Shown here one piece after another: positions 8,660-18,079 of a stretch of 64,000 bases of DNA. How positions within the stretch are numbered: position 1 is the first letter of the stretch; every line of letters starts with the position of its first letter. Source of the stretch: Sphingomonadales bacterium (GTDB taxonomy: Bacteria > Pseudomonadota > Alphaproteobacteria > Sphingomonadales > Sphingomonadaceae); the NCBI GenBank assembly GCA_027486895.1, contig JAIXOE010000019.1:124001-188000 (forward strand), in the 5' to 3' direction. A program made the translations under genes and the position numbers. Under the pieces are notes generated by a model. That model did no database searches. It was not told the origin of the DNA and saw only the letters and a list, made by a program, of their open reading frames with translations.

Positions 8660-9192
8660 TATTTCTTCTTCCCTTCCTTGCGGAAGATATACTCGCCGCG
8701 GTACTTGATGCCCTTGCCCTTATATGGCTCTGGCTTCCTCCAGCGACGGATTTCAGCAGCAACCTGCCCAACCTTCTGCTTGTCGATACCCGAGATTTCC
8801 ACCGTGGTGTTATCAGGTGTCTTGATTTCGATGCCCTCTGGGATCGCGAAGTCAACATCATGGCTATAGCCAAGCTGCAACTTCAACATCTTACCTTGGC
8901 TGTTTGCACGGTAACCAACGCCGGTGATTTCGAGGACTTTCGTAAAGCCTTCGGTCACACCCGTTACGAGGTTCTGTACCAACGTACGCTGCATACCCCA
9001 AAACGCGCGGGCTGCCTTGCTGCCATTGGCAGGCTTAACCAAAAGACCGTCGTCCTGCATCTCATACGAGATAAGGTCGCTCATCGGCATTTTCAGTTCG
9101 CCCTTCGGTCCTTTGACCGAAAGCGTGCCCGCTTCCATGCTGGCGGTTACGCCAGCAGGAATGGGAACAGGTTTCTTACCAATGCGGCTCAT
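8659..9192 (-). CDS. rplF: 50S ribosomal protein L6
   Basis: L6 (177 aa) lies near the factor-binding site of the large subunit. It begins [20 protein letters not shown] and ends [20 protein letters not shown], both standard. Length equals the bacterial norm. It overlaps rpsH upstream and rplR downstream by one base each (TAATG type), as tight coupling in the spc block. Confidence 0.98.
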   Translation of the reverse strand: MSRIGKKPVPIPAGVTASMEAGTLSVKGPKGELKMPMSDLISYEMQDDGLLVKPANGSKAARAFWGMQRTLVQNLVTGVTEGFTKVLEITGVGYRANSQGKMLKLQLGYSHDVDFAIPEGIEIKTPDNTTVEISGIDKQKVGQVAAEIRRWRKPEPYKGKGIKYRGEYIFRKEGKKK

Positions 9193-9587
9193 TAGAATAC
9201 CTCCGCCAGGATTTCGCCGCCGACATTCTGTGCGCGCGCTTCGGCGTCAGACAGAACGCCCTTTGGCGTCGAAACGATGGTGATGCCAAGGCCGTTGCGG
9301 ATAATCGGAAGCTCTTGGCTTCCTGAATATACGCGGCGACCTGGCTTCGAAACGCGGGCGACATGCTGGATAGCAGGAGCACCTTCGAAATATTTCAGCT
9401 CGATACGGATGCCCTTATGTGCACCCAAAGCTTCTTCGCTGTAACCGCGAATATAGCCTTCACGCTGCAGAACATCGAGAACGCGGGTACGCAGGCTGGA
9501 AGCTGGCGAGACTACAGAGTCTTTCTTCGCCCGCTGGCCGTTGCGGATACGGGTGAGCATATCACCCAAAGGATCGGTCATTGCCAT
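9192..9587 (-). CDS. rpsH: 30S ribosomal protein S8
   Basis: S8 (131 aa) binds the central domain of 16S rRNA and, in E. coli, represses the spc operon. It starts [20 protein letters not shown] and ends with [15 protein letters not shown], the typical S8 C-terminus with STPKGVLSD before it. Whether it autoregulates here cannot be judged; the rplE leader shows no obvious S8 mimic that I could verify. Confidence 0.98.
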   Translation of the reverse strand: MAMTDPLGDMLTRIRNGQRAKKDSVVSPASSLRTRVLDVLQREGYIRGYSEEALGAHKGIRIELKYFEGAPAIQHVARVSKPGRRVYSGSQELPIIRNGLGITIVSTPKGVLSDAEARAQNVGGEILAEVF

Positions 9588-9598
9588 CTATCTTATCC

Positions 9599-9904
9599 TT
9601 ACCAGCTCGACTTCGTAACGCCCGGGATCATGCCCTTATTGGCAAGATTACGCAGTTCGATACGGTTCAGCTTGAATTTACGGTACACGCCGCGAGGACG
9701 CCCGGTGGTTTCGCAACGGTTACGCACGCGGTGCGGGTTTCCGTTACGGGGAATTTCAGCCATTTTCAGGCGTGCAATCAAACGCTCGCTGTCATCCAAC
9801 GACTGGTCTTTCGCCATCGCCTTCAACTTCGCGTAACGACCGGCATATTTCTTAGCCAGTTTCTTGCGACGCTCGTTCTTGTTTATGGAGCTCAGTTTAG
9901 CCAT
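9599..9904 (-). CDS. rpsN: 30S ribosomal protein S14
   Basis: S14 (101 aa), long zinc-free form: there is no CxxC ribbon. It shows [20 protein letters not shown] and the terminal [17 protein letters not shown]. The gene shares its first base with the end of the rplE stop region and is followed by rpsH after 11 nt. Confidence 0.98.
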   Translation of the reverse strand: MAKLSSINKNERRKKLAKKYAGRYAKLKAMAKDQSLDDSERLIARLKMAEIPRNGNPHRVRNRCETTGRPRGVYRKFKLNRIELRNLANKGMIPGVTKSSW

Positions 9905-10488
9905 TATGCAGCCGCCTTTTCGTCAGCTTCTTCTACAGGGAACGGGAAGCCGAACAGCTTAAGCAGTTCGCGCGCCTCGTCGTCCGAGTTTGCCGAAGTC
10001 GTTACGATCACATCCATGCCGCGCACCGTGTCGATGGCGTCATAGCTGATTTCTGGGAAAATGATCTGTTCCTTGAGACCCATGGCAAAGTTGCCACGGC
10101 CGTCAAAGCTCTTTGGGTTTAGGCCGCGGAAATCGCGAATGCGTGGCATTGCGATTGTAACCAGGCGATCAAGGAATTCGTACATCTGGGCGCCACGAAG
10201 CGTAACCTTCACGCCGATTGGCATGCCTTCACGCAACTTGAAACCTGCAATCGATTTCTTCGCCTTGGTGATGACTGGCTTTTGACCAGCAATCAGTTCC
10301 ATTTCAGCAAGAGCGGTCGTGACCTTCTTCTTGTCCTGCGAACCTTCGCCAACACCCATGTTGAGTGTGATCTTTTCGATCTTTGGCACTGCGAAGCGGT
10401 TTGTGTAACCGAACTTTTCAGTCAAGCCCTTGACGACAGTGTCATCATACAGCTTCTTCATACGTGGAGTGTATTTGGTATCAGCCAC
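9904..10488 (-). CDS. rplE: 50S ribosomal protein L5
   Basis: L5 (194 aa) binds 5S rRNA and contacts S13 and P-site tRNA. Conserved blocks are [39 protein letters not shown] and [20 protein letters not shown]. It is about 15 residues longer than E. coli L5, with an acidic-alanine tail (EEADEKAAA). The start overlaps the end of rplX by 8 bp. Confidence 0.98.
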   Translation of the reverse strand: MADTKYTPRMKKLYDDTVVKGLTEKFGYTNRFAVPKIEKITLNMGVGEGSQDKKKVTTALAEMELIAGQKPVITKAKKSIAGFKLREGMPIGVKVTLRGAQMYEFLDRLVTIAMPRIRDFRGLNPKSFDGRGNFAMGLKEQIIFPEISYDAIDTVRGMDVIVTTSANSDDEARELLKLFGFPFPVEEADEKAAA

Positions 10489-10801
10489 TGATCGTCTCCC
10501 CGGACTTCACGGCCACGCGGACCTTCTTGCCGTCCTTGGTTTCCACGCGAACGCGTGTTGCCTTGCCTGTTTTCGGATCCGCCAAAGCAACATTCGAAAT
10601 GTGCAGCGGGGCTTCAAAGCGGTCGAGACCGCCCTGCGGGTTTGCCTGCGAGGCTTTCCGGTGACGCACAGCAATGTTGACGCCAGCGACGACGACTTTG
10701 CTGTCCTTAGGCATTACGGCGGTTACTTCGCCGGATTTGCCCTTGTCCTTACCGGCAAGCACGACGACCGTGTCACCCTTTTTGATTTTTGCCAGAGCCA
10801 T
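10481..10801 (-). CDS. rplX: 50S ribosomal protein L24
   Basis: L24 (106 aa), an assembly initiator of the large subunit with a KOW motif: [20 protein letters not shown] at residues 5-24. [19 protein letters not shown] follows. Starts 2 nt after the rplN stop and overlaps rplE by 8 bp. Confidence 0.97.
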   Translation of the reverse strand: MALAKIKKGDTVVVLAGKDKGKSGEVTAVMPKDSKVVVAGVNIAVRHRKASQANPQGGLDRFEAPLHISNVALADPKTGKATRVRVETKDGKKVRVAVKSGETISG

Positions 10802-10803
10802 TG

Positions 10804-11172
10804 TTATAGCACCTCCGGTGCCAAGCTGATGATTTTCATGTGGTTCTTGGCACGCAGCTCGCGAACCACTGGTCCGAAAATACGTGTGCCAATCGGCTCC
10901 TTGTTGTTACCGATAAGCACAGCAGCGTTAGAGTCGAAGCGGATAACCGAGCCATCGGCACGGCGGATGTCTTTGCGGGTGCGAACGATAACGGCCTTGT
11001 GCACGTCACCTTTCTTTACCTTGCCACGCGGTGCAGCTTCCTTGATCGACACCACAATGATGTCGCCGACGCCAGCTACGCGACGCTTGGAACCGCCAAG
11101 CACCTTAATGCACTGAACGCGCTTAGCGCCGCTGTTGTCCGCAACATCGAGATTGGATTGCATCTGAATCAT
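10804..11172 (-). CDS. rplN: 50S ribosomal protein L14
   Basis: L14 (122 aa), part of the intersubunit bridge. It begins [20 protein letters not shown] and ends with [20 protein letters not shown] plus PEVL, exactly the bacterial length. Follows rpsQ after 4 nt in the spc block order. Confidence 0.98.
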   Translation of the reverse strand: MIQMQSNLDVADNSGAKRVQCIKVLGGSKRRVAGVGDIIVVSIKEAAPRGKVKKGDVHKAVIVRTRKDIRRADGSVIRFDSNAAVLIGNNKEPIGTRIFGPVVRELRAKNHMKIISLAPEVL

Positions 11173-11176
11173 GGAA

Positions 11177-11440
11177 TCAATCCTCCTTCGTTGCGGCGAC
11201 CGGTGCAGCAGCGTCAGCTACCAAGCGCCAAGTCTTGTTCTTGGAAATCGGCGCGCACTCTTCGATGCGGACGACTTGGCCCTCTTTGACGACGTTGTTT
11301 TCGTCATGGGCGTGATACTTCTTCGTGCGACGGATGATCTTGCCGTAAAGCGGGTGCTTCACTTTGCGCTCGACGAGAACGACAATGGTCTTGTCATTCT
11401 TGTCGGAGACCACAGTCCCTGTGAGAATACGTTTTGGCAT
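11177..11440 (-). CDS. rpsQ: 30S ribosomal protein S17
   Basis: S17 (87 aa). The start giving [20 protein letters not shown] is the family start; a longer frame to 11533 runs back into rpmC and is rejected. [20 protein letters not shown] and [20 protein letters not shown] are characteristic. Ends with a short alanine-rich tail. Confidence 0.97.
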   Translation of the reverse strand: MPKRILTGTVVSDKNDKTIVVLVERKVKHPLYGKIIRRTKKYHAHDENNVVKEGQVVRIEECAPISKNKTWRLVADAAAPVAATKED

Positions 11441-11450
11441 GGGTAGCTCC

Positions 11451-11660
11451 TTATGCCGTCTTTGCGGCGGCGCGCTGGCGCTCACCCTGCAGGGTTTTGA
11501 TGCGGGCGATGTCACGACGCACTTCACGCACACGTGCCGGCTTTTCCATCTGGCCAGTGGCCGATTGGAAACGCAGGTTGAACGCTTCGCGCTTCAATTC
11601 GCCGAGCTGAACAGCAAGCTGATCGTCGCTCTTGACGCGGAGATCTTCGGTTTTGCTCAT
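11451..11660 (-). CDS. rpmC: 50S ribosomal protein L29
   Basis: L29 (69 aa) surrounds the exit tunnel. It reads [20 protein letters not shown] and continues with [18 protein letters not shown] and [10 protein letters not shown], a two-helix bundle as expected. One nt after rplP. Confidence 0.97.
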   Translation of the reverse strand: MSKTEDLRVKSDDQLAVQLGELKREAFNLRFQSATGQMEKPARVREVRRDIARIKTLQGERQRAAAKTA

Positions 11661-11661
11661 C

Positions 11662-12096
11662 TTATGATGCTCCCAGATGCGAGGTGTCGCCGAGACGCGC
11701 CACGACCTTGGTCTTGATTGGCAGTTTCATTGCTGCGCGCTGAAATGCGACAGCTGCGATTGGACCAGGAACACCGTCGAGTTCAAACATGATGCGGCCA
11801 GGCTTAACCTTGGCTGCCCAATATTCGACCGAACCCTTGCCCTTACCCTGACGAACTTCGGCAGGCTTTTTCGTTACCGGCACGTCCGGGAAGATACGGA
11901 TCCACAAACGTCCCTGACGCTTGATGTGACGAGTAATCGCGCGGCGAGCCGCCTCGATCTGACGTGCAGTAATCCGCTCTGGTTCAAGCGCCTTCAGGCC
12001 GTAAGAACCGAAGTTCAGGTCAGACCCGCCCTTGGCTTCGCCCTTGATGCGTCCCTTGAACTGCTTGCGGAACTTTGTTTTCTTTGGTTGCAACAT
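11662..12096 (-). CDS. rplP: 50S ribosomal protein L16
   Basis: L16 (144 aa) helps position the A-site tRNA. It begins [19 protein letters not shown], with [20 protein letters not shown] and the conserved [19 protein letters not shown]. The arginine that is hydroxylated in E. coli L16 lies within the [15 protein letters not shown] region, but I have not tested for the hydroxylase. Confidence 0.98.
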   Translation of the reverse strand: MLQPKKTKFRKQFKGRIKGEAKGGSDLNFGSYGLKALEPERITARQIEAARRAITRHIKRQGRLWIRIFPDVPVTKKPAEVRQGKGKGSVEYWAAKVKPGRIMFELDGVPGPIAAVAFQRAAMKLPIKTKVVARLGDTSHLGAS

Positions 12097-12112
12097 GTCT
12101 AGTTCCTAACCT

Positions 12113-12817
12113 TTAGCGACGGTCAGACTGCGGACGGACGCCGGAAGTCTGCGCTTCCATCATCAGTCGGTCAGTTGCCATTGGGTCATGACCCAAGATT
12201 TCGCCTTTGAAGATCCAGCATTTGATGCCGATGATACCATAAGCAGTCAGTGCTTCGGCTTCAGCATAGTCAATGTTGGCACGAAGCGTGTGCGCAGGCA
12301 CGCGGCCTTCACGGTACGATTCAACGCGGGCAATTTCTGCGCCGCCCAAACGACCACCGCAGGTAATCTTGATACCTTCTGCACCCAGACGCATCGCCGA
12401 TTGCATCGCGCGCTTCATGGCACGACGGAATGCGATACGACGGATAAGCTGGTCAGCAATACCCTGAGCAACAAGCTTCGCGTCAACTTCCGGCTTGCGG
12501 ATTTCAACGATGTTCAGCGACACTTCAGCGGTGGTGAACTTGTTGATCTGCTTTTTCAGCTTCTCAATGTCCGCACCCTTCTTGCCGATGATCACGCCAG
12601 GACGTGCTGCGTAAATTGAAACGCGGCAGTTCTTGGCAGGACGCTCGATGACGACCTTCGAAATCGCTGCTTGCGGCAGTGTTTCAAAGATGAACTTGCG
12701 GATCTTGATATCTTCCAGAAGCATGCGGCCATATTCCGCACCTTCGGCGTACCAACGGCTATCCCAAGTCCGGTTGATCTGCAGGCGAAGCCCGATTGGA
12801 TTTGATTTCTGACCCAT
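12113..12817 (-). CDS. rpsC: 30S ribosomal protein S3
   Basis: S3 (234 aa) lines the mRNA entry tunnel. It has [20 protein letters not shown], the KH-type RNA-binding segment around [17 protein letters not shown] (about residues 70-90), and [20 protein letters not shown]. The C-terminal tail ends [10 protein letters not shown]. Confidence 0.98.
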   Translation of the reverse strand: MGQKSNPIGLRLQINRTWDSRWYAEGAEYGRMLLEDIKIRKFIFETLPQAAISKVVIERPAKNCRVSIYAARPGVIIGKKGADIEKLKKQINKFTTAEVSLNIVEIRKPEVDAKLVAQGIADQLIRRIAFRRAMKRAMQSAMRLGAEGIKITCGGRLGGAEIARVESYREGRVPAHTLRANIDYAEAEALTAYGIIGIKCWIFKGEILGHDPMATDRLMMEAQTSGVRPQSDRR

Positions 12818-12820
12818 GAC

Positions 12821-13201
12821 TTATGCCTCTTCTTGCTGTTCGCGCACAACGATGCGCAGACGGCTGAATGGTTTGATGATCCGGCTCGACTTGCCGCGAC
12901 CACGGGCCATGAAACGCTTCATGGTCAGTGCCTTGCCAACGCTAGCCTCGGCAACGACAAGGCTGTCGACGTCAAGGTTGTGGTTGTTTTCGGCGTTGGC
13001 GATGGCGGATGCCAGAACCTTGCGCACGTCTTCTGCCATTCCCTTGGTAGAGAATTTGAGAATGTTGAGCGCGTCTTCGGCTTTCTTGCCACGGATCAGC
13101 GCGGCAACGAGGCCAAGCTTCTGAGCTGAACCACGAATGGTTGTGCCCACTGCCAGTGCTTCATTGTCGGCGACGCGACGGGGTGCGGATGCCTTACCCA
13201 T
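12821..13201 (-). CDS. rplV: 50S ribosomal protein L22
   Basis: L22 (126 aa) reaches into the exit tunnel. Conserved parts are [20 protein letters not shown] and the tunnel-hairpin region [20 protein letters not shown]. An N-terminal extension of about 15 residues relative to E. coli is present. One-base overlap with rpsS and 3 nt gap to rpsC. Confidence 0.98.
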   Translation of the reverse strand: MGKASAPRRVADNEALAVGTTIRGSAQKLGLVAALIRGKKAEDALNILKFSTKGMAEDVRKVLASAIANAENNHNLDVDSLVVAEASVGKALTMKRFMARGRGKSSRIIKPFSRLRIVVREQQEEA

Positions 13202-13476
13202 TAGCGTTTGCCCTTCTTATCTGCGCCATGGCCATGATAAGTACGCGTTGGAGCGAACTCACCAAGCTTATGGCCGACCATGTCCTCATTCACCGAAACG
13301 GGAATGAACTTGTGGCCATTATAGACGCTGAACGTCAGGCCAACGAACTGAGGCAGGATTGTCGAGCGACGCGACCAAGTCTTGATCGGCGCAGCCTTCG
13401 ATGCTTCCTGAGCGGTTTCTGCTTTTTTCAGCAGATAGAGGTCAACAAACGGACCTTTCCAGACGGAACGAGACAT
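13201..13476 (-). CDS. rpsS: 30S ribosomal protein S19
   Basis: S19 (91 aa), a head protein pairing with S13. Begins [20 protein letters not shown], ends [18 protein letters not shown], and carries [20 protein letters not shown]. Normal length and place between rplB and rplV. Confidence 0.98.
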   Translation of the reverse strand: MSRSVWKGPFVDLYLLKKAETAQEASKAAPIKTWSRRSTILPQFVGLTFSVYNGHKFIPVSVNEDMVGHKLGEFAPTRTYHGHGADKKGKR

Positions 13477-13479
13477 GAG

Positions 13480-14316
13480 TTACCTCTTCTTCTTAGCATG
13501 CCGCGAACGGATGATCATCCGGTCGGTCGACTTGTTGCTGCGGGTACGAGCACCCTTTGTTGGCTTACCCCAAGGCGTAACCGGATGACGGCCACCCGAT
13601 GTACGACCTTCACCACCACCATGGGGGTGATCGACTGGGTTCTTAGCAACACCACGCGTCAGCGGGCGAATGCCGCGCCAGCGATTGCGGCCTGCCTTGG
13701 CAAGTGTCGTGTTCGAGTTGTCAGGGTTCGAAACCGCGCCAACTGTCCCCATGCACGTACCAAGAATGTAGCGCTGCTCACCCGAGTTCAGGCGAACGAT
13801 AACGCGGCCACCGTCACGACCAACCAGCTGCACATATGTGCCTGCCGAACGTGCGATCTGGCCACCCTTGCCGGGCTTCATTTCGATGTTGTGGCAAATG
13901 GTACCAACGGGCATCTGGCTCAACAACATGGCGTTGCCAGGCTTAACGTCGGTCTTTTCACCGGCAACAATCGTATCACCAACGGCCAAACGCTGTGGTG
14001 CAATGATGTAAGCCAATTCGCCATCTTCGTACTTTACCAGTGCGATGAAAGCAGAACGGTTGGGGTCATATTCCAGACGCTCAACGGTTGCAGGCATATC
14101 CCATTTACGACGTTTGAAGTCGATCAGACGATATTTTTGCTTGTGACCGCCGCCGATACCGCGCGAAGTCACGTGGCCCTTGTTGTTACGGCCGCCGGTC
14201 TTGCTCTTACCTTCAGTCAATCCCTTAACAGGACCGCCTTTGTAGAGGCTCGACCGGTCAACCAGCACAAGGCCGCGACGGGCGGGGCTAGTTGGTTTGT
14301 AGCTTTTGAGTGCCAT
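13480..14316 (-). CDS. rplB: 50S ribosomal protein L2
   Basis: L2 (278 aa) supports peptidyl-transferase centre assembly. It begins [20 protein letters not shown] and contains the conserved C-terminal block with [20 protein letters not shown], which includes the histidine that is important for activity in E. coli L2. Ends [14 protein letters not shown] 410-codon open frame on the opposite strand here is a codon-usage shadow. Confidence 0.98.
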   Translation of the reverse strand: MALKSYKPTSPARRGLVLVDRSSLYKGGPVKGLTEGKSKTGGRNNKGHVTSRGIGGGHKQKYRLIDFKRRKWDMPATVERLEYDPNRSAFIALVKYEDGELAYIIAPQRLAVGDTIVAGEKTDVKPGNAMLLSQMPVGTICHNIEMKPGKGGQIARSAGTYVQLVGRDGGRVIVRLNSGEQRYILGTCMGTVGAVSNPDNSNTTLAKAGRNRWRGIRPLTRGVAKNPVDHPHGGGEGRTSGGRHPVTPWGKPTKGARTRSNKSTDRMIIRSRHAKKKR

Positions 14317-14326
14317 TATCCTGCCC

Positions 14327-14635
14327 TTAAATACCGGTGGTCACGTCAATGCTCTGGCCTTCGGCCAAAGTGACGATTGCTTTTTTGACATCCGAACGCG
14401 TGTAGGGCTTGCCCTTCCAGCGCTTGGTCTTGCCCTTTTGCACGAGCGTATTCACGTTCAGGACCTTGACGTCGAACAGGGCTTCCACAGCTGCCTTGAT
14501 CTGTGGCTTGGTCGAGCTTCCCGTGACTTTGAACACAACAGCATTGTGCTCGGACAACAGGGTCGCCTTTTCAGTGATGTGCGGTGCAACGATTACGTCG
14601 TAGTGACGCACGTCGATTGCTTTATCCTTAGCCAT
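14327..14635 (-). CDS. rplW: 50S ribosomal protein L23
   Basis: L23 (102 aa), docking site at the exit tunnel for trigger factor and [23 protein letters not shown] and [20 protein letters not shown] are characteristic. Overlaps the rplD stop by one base. Confidence 0.97.
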   Translation of the reverse strand: MAKDKAIDVRHYDVIVAPHITEKATLLSEHNAVVFKVTGSSTKPQIKAAVEALFDVKVLNVNTLVQKGKTKRWKGKPYTRSDVKKAIVTLAEGQSIDVTTGI

Positions 14636-15276
14636 TAGTTGGCACCTCCCGTGAGGGCGAAGCGTGCTTCCAGCTTCTCAACCGCAGCGCGGGTCAAAAC
14701 CAGAGTATCATGCTTCAGGATGTCATAAACATTCGCGCCAACAGCAGGCATCACGTTGATGCCAACCAGGTTAGCCGAAGCCAGACGGAAATTGTCGCTG
14801 ACGGTGTCGCCATCGATAACCAATGTCGACTTGCCGAAGCCGAGCTTGCCAACCTGCCCCATGAGAGCCGCAGTCTTTGCAGCTTTCAGTTCCAGATCTT
14901 CAAGAACGATCAACGAACCCGACTTGGCTTTGCTCGAAAGCGCCATCTTCAGACCCAAAGAACGGATCTTCTTGTTCAGCGACGGGTTAAAGTCACGCAA
15001 ACGGGCACCATGGGCCTTACCACCGCCGATGAAGATCGGAGCAGCGCGGTCACCGTGACGGGCAGTACCGCCACCCTTCTGGTTGCCGAATTTCTTGCCG
15101 GTGCGTGCAACGTCTGAACGCTCACGGGTAGGACGAGCCGTACCACGGGCCTTTTCACGCTGCCAGGTAACAACACGGTGCAGAATGTCGGCGCGTGGCT
15201 CAATGCCAAATACGTCGTCATTCAGATCGATGTCGCCCTTTGCTTTGGCGTCGAGGGTTTGAACCTTGAGCTTCAT
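14635..15276 (-). CDS. rplD: 50S ribosomal protein L4
   Basis: L4 (213 aa) lines the exit tunnel; in E. coli it also represses its own operon through the S10 leader. The tunnel loop region [20 protein letters not shown] and the block [20 protein letters not shown] are present. Its own operon here carries a folded spacer between rpsJ and rplC that may be the L4 (or other) regulatory site; that link is speculative. Confidence 0.97.
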   Translation of the reverse strand: MKLKVQTLDAKAKGDIDLNDDVFGIEPRADILHRVVTWQREKARGTARPTRERSDVARTGKKFGNQKGGGTARHGDRAAPIFIGGGKAHGARLRDFNPSLNKKIRSLGLKMALSSKAKSGSLIVLEDLELKAAKTAALMGQVGKLGFGKSTLVIDGDTVSDNFRLASANLVGINVMPAVGANVYDILKHDTLVLTRAAVEKLEARFALTGGAN

Positions 15277-15279
15277 GGC

Positions 15280-16125
15280 TTAGCCCTCCTTCTTTTCTTC
15301 GCCGGCGTCTGCAGCAGGTGCTTCAACAGCAGCAGCCTCGACAGCGGGCGCAGCTTCAGCGGCAGGCGCTTCAGCTTCGACAGCGGGGGTGTCTGCAACT
15401 TCGACTTCGGTTGCGATTACGACGTCTTCAACCACTGGGGCTTCATTGTCGTTCTTCAACGCGCCGGGGAACGGTGCAGCTTCAGGGGTAGGAACCTTTA
15501 CAGCGTCACGGACGAGCAACCAGCCGTTCTTCGCGCCAGGGACCGAGCCCTTTACGAAGATCAGGCCGCGCGCAACATCAGTGCGGACGATTTCAAGATT
15601 CTGTTGTGTGCGTTGACGGTCGCCCATGTGGCCGGCCATCTTCTTGTTTTTGAAAACCTTGCCCGGATCCTGGCGTTGGCCAGTCGAACCATGGGCACGG
15701 TGGGTAATCGACACACCATGTGATGCGCGCATACCGCCGAAGCCCCAACGCTTCATAGCGCCAGCAAAGCCTTTACCCTGCGTGTGGCCAGTGATGTCGA
15801 CCAATTGGCCGTCAATGAAATGGTCCGCAGAAACGGTTGCACCGACAGGCAGCAAGCCGTCAGCATTATCAACGCGGAATTCAGCAACGCGAGCTTTTGG
15901 CTCGACCTGTGCTTTAGCGAATTCGCCGCGTTGTGGTTTGTTTACATTTTTCGCTTTACGGGCGCCGGCACCGAGACGAACAGCAAAATAGCCATCCTTC
16001 TCTGCATTGCGGGCTCCAACCACTTGGCAGCCTTCCAGCGCCAAAACGGTCACAGGTACGTGACGGCCATCTTCATTGAAGAGGCGCATCATACCCATCT
16101 TTTTCGCGATCACGCCAGTGCGCAT
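15280..16125 (-). CDS. rplC: 50S ribosomal protein L3, with long acidic-alanine C-terminal tail
   Basis: L3 (281 aa) helps initiate large-subunit assembly. It begins [20 protein letters not shown] and has the core motif [20 protein letters not shown] plus [20 protein letters not shown]. The core ends near residue 210; about 70 more residues form an Ala/Glu/Val/Pro-rich tail ([20 protein letters not shown] and similar), absent in E. coli L3 (209 aa). The glutamine methylated by PrmB in E. coli corresponds to the GQRQDP segment. Confidence 0.97.
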   Translation of the reverse strand: MRTGVIAKKMGMMRLFNEDGRHVPVTVLALEGCQVVGARNAEKDGYFAVRLGAGARKAKNVNKPQRGEFAKAQVEPKARVAEFRVDNADGLLPVGATVSADHFIDGQLVDITGHTQGKGFAGAMKRWGFGGMRASHGVSITHRAHGSTGQRQDPGKVFKNKKMAGHMGDRQRTQQNLEIVRTDVARGLIFVKGSVPGAKNGWLLVRDAVKVPTPEAAPFPGALKNDNEAPVVEDVVIATEVEVADTPAVEAEAPAAEAAPAVEAAAVEAPAADAGEEKKEG

Positions 16126-16157
16126 GATCCATACTCCAACTTATGTCAGAGGCCCGG

Positions 16158-16330
16158 CTGGCAGGATTGCCAGGAGGGCGTGACGCCTAAATCCAGCCCT
16201 GAATTTTTAAGCATTGCCCCGTCCGGGCTAGGCACCAGTGGCGCACCTTAGTGCGCAATCTGGTAAGACGGGGAACGCAGCCCGAGTAAACTCGGCGGTA
16301 TTCCTATTGTCTCACTCTACTTTCGTAGAG
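16158..16330 (-). ncRNA. Structured rpsJ-rplC intercistronic leader RNA (candidate)
   Basis: The 213 nt spacer contains no reading frame but folds strongly on the transcribed strand. In transcript order: CTCTAC-GAAA-GTAGAG with a GNRA tetraloop (16315-16330); CCGAG/CTCGG with a 4 nt loop (16282-16295); a three-part long hairpin (16217-16223 with 16267-16273; 16234-16238 with 16260-16264; 16241-16246 with 16251-16256); and CTGGCA/TGCCAG (16158-16173) close to the rplC start. All stems are exact. It resembles a ribosomal-protein autoregulatory leader moved inside the operon, but matches no leader family that I recognise. Confidence 0.55.
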
Positions 16331-16338
16331 GTATCGGC

Positions 16339-16650
16339 TTACGCCAATTTGATTTCGACATTCACACCAGCAGCAAGATCGAGCTTCATGAGCGCGTCTA
16401 CGGTCTGTGGCGTGGGCTGCACAATGTCGAGCAACCTTTTATAAGTACGAACTTCAAACTGCTCGCGCGACTTTTTGTCAACGTGCGGTCCGCGGTTCAC
16501 TGTGAACTTTTCGATACGGGTAGGAAGTGGAATTGGACCACGAATGAGCGCGCCAGTGCGGCGTGCGGTGTCTGCGATATCGCCAGTCGCCTGATCGAGG
16601 ACGCGATGGTCAAATGCTTTCAGGCGGATGCGGATATTCTGCGTTTCCAT
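16339..16650 (-). CDS. rpsJ: 30S ribosomal protein S10
   Basis: S10 (103 aa), also NusE, the antitermination partner of NusB. The start gives [20 protein letters not shown]; a six-residue longer frame is rejected. [20 protein letters not shown] and [15 protein letters not shown] are typical. It starts after the tuf terminator, so it probably has its own promoter in 16651-16747, and is followed by an unusually long structured spacer before rplC. Confidence 0.98.
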   Translation of the reverse strand: METQNIRIRLKAFDHRVLDQATGDIADTARRTGALIRGPIPLPTRIEKFTVNRGPHVDKKSREQFEVRTYKRLLDIVQPTPQTVDALMKLDLAAGVNVEIKLA

Positions 16651-16747
16651 GGGTTCACCAATTTCCAAATTCTATCAATATCAAAGAGCCGAAAAACAGC
16701 CATTCCGACTTGCGCTTTCGAAGCCGGAACAACTGTTTTGAAATTCT

Positions 16748-16783
16748 AAAAACCGCCCCGCCCGAATCAAAGAGTCGGGCGGG
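16748..16783 (-). terminator. Intrinsic terminator after tuf
   Basis: On the transcribed strand an exact 9 bp stem (16775-16783 with 16757-16765, CCCGCCCGA/TCGGGCGGG) with a 9 nt loop is followed by GCGG and five T residues (16748-16752). It lies 14 nt past the tuf stop and separates the str block from the rpsJ block. Confidence 0.8.
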
Positions 16784-16797
16784 ATGCGCGGCCTATA

Positions 16798-17988
16798 TTA
16801 CTTCGTGATGGTGCTGACAACCCCAGAACCGACGGTGCGTCCGCCTTCGCGAATTGCGAAGCGAAGACCTGGGTCCATAGCGATTGGAGCAATCAACTTA
16901 ACCGCGATGGTTACGTTATCGCCTGGCATAACCATTTCAGTGCCTTCAGGAAGGATCACTTCACCGGTCACGTCAGTTGTACGGAAGTAGAACTGTGGAC
17001 GGTAGTTTGCGAAGAATGGCGTATGACGGCCGCCTTCGTCCTTCGAGAGAACGTAGATTTCTGCCGAGAACTCAGTGTGCGGCGTAACCGAACCTGGCTT
17101 GCAGAGAACTTGACCACGCTCAACTTCTTCACGGCCTACGCCACGAACAAGCGCACCGATGTTATCGCCTGCACGACCTTCGTCGAGCAGCTTGCGGAAC
17201 ATTTCAACGCCGGTAACGGTCGTTTTCTTTGTGTCCTTGATACCAACGATTTCAACTTCTTCGCCAACCTTGACGATTCCGGTTTCAACGCGGCCAGTAA
17301 CAACCGTACCACGACCCGAGATCGAGAACACGTCTTCAACTGGCATCAGGAATGGCTTGTCGATTGGACGCTCTGGCTGAGGAATGGCTTCGTCAACGGC
17401 AGCCATCAGTGCAAGGACAGATTCCTTACCGATGTTGTCGTCACGGCCTTCGAGTGCAGCAAGTGCCGAACCACGAACGATTGGAATATCGTCGCCTGGG
17501 AAATCATACTTCGAAAGAAGTTCACGGATTTCCATTTCAACCAGTTCGAGAATTTCTTCATCGTCAACCTGGTCGACCTTGTTCATGTAAACAACAAGTG
17601 CAGGAACGCCAACCTGACGTGCAAGCAGGATGTGCTCGCGAGTCTGTGGCATCGGGCCGTCAGCAGCGTTCACAACGAGGATAGCGCCGTCCATCTGAGC
17701 AGCACCGGTGATCATGTTCTTAACATAGTCAGCGTGACCTGGGCAGTCGACGTGTGCGTAGTGACGACCAGCAGTTTCATATTCAACGTGTGCAGTCGAA
17801 ATGGTGATGCCGCGCTCGCGCTCTTCAGGAGCCTTATCGATGTTAGCGAAATCAACAGCGGTACCGCCGTAAGTTTCAGCCATGATCTTGGTGATCGCTG
17901 CAGTCAGCGTGGTCTTACCGTGGTCAACGTGACCGATGGTACCAATGTTGCAATGCGGTTTCGTCCGCTCAAATTTAGCTTTTGCCAT
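16798..17988 (-). CDS. tuf: Elongation factor Tu
   Basis: EF-Tu (396 aa) carries aminoacyl-tRNA to the A site. GTPase motifs are visible: [10 protein letters not shown] (P-loop, about 19-28), DCPGH (about 81-85) and NKVD (about 136-139). The kirromycin-region sequences look normal at this level. Downstream of fusA by 91 nt and followed by a strong terminator. Whether a second tuf copy exists elsewhere cannot be seen. Confidence 0.98.
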   Translation of the reverse strand: MAKAKFERTKPHCNIGTIGHVDHGKTTLTAAITKIMAETYGGTAVDFANIDKAPEERERGITISTAHVEYETAGRHYAHVDCPGHADYVKNMITGAAQMDGAILVVNAADGPMPQTREHILLARQVGVPALVVYMNKVDQVDDEEILELVEMEIRELLSKYDFPGDDIPIVRGSALAALEGRDDNIGKESVLALMAAVDEAIPQPERPIDKPFLMPVEDVFSISGRGTVVTGRVETGIVKVGEEVEIVGIKDTKKTTVTGVEMFRKLLDEGRAGDNIGALVRGVGREEVERGQVLCKPGSVTPHTEFSAEIYVLSKDEGGRHTPFFANYRPQFYFRTTDVTGEVILPEGTEMVMPGDNVTIAVKLIAPIAMDPGLRFAIREGGRTVGSGVVSTITK

Positions 17989-18079
17989 TTTCTCAAACCT
18001 TCTTTCGATTAGGTAATATTTTGATCAGGTGGGACGACGCCTGCTGAATCAGGCGCCGCCATTAATCGGCTTTTGCCTA

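Noticed and set aside
13141-14373. Long plus-strand open frame (410 codons) opposite rpsS and rplB
   Set aside because: It mirrors strongly conserved ribosomal genes and has no recognisable protein features; a codon-usage shadow.
17023-18012. Long plus-strand open frame (329 codons) opposite tuf
   Set aside because: Antisense to a conserved gene, no start signal or family features.
18038-18055. Terminator between fusA and tuf
   Set aside because: A 6 bp stem (CGCCTG/CAGGCG) without a T-run on the transcribed strand; too weak.
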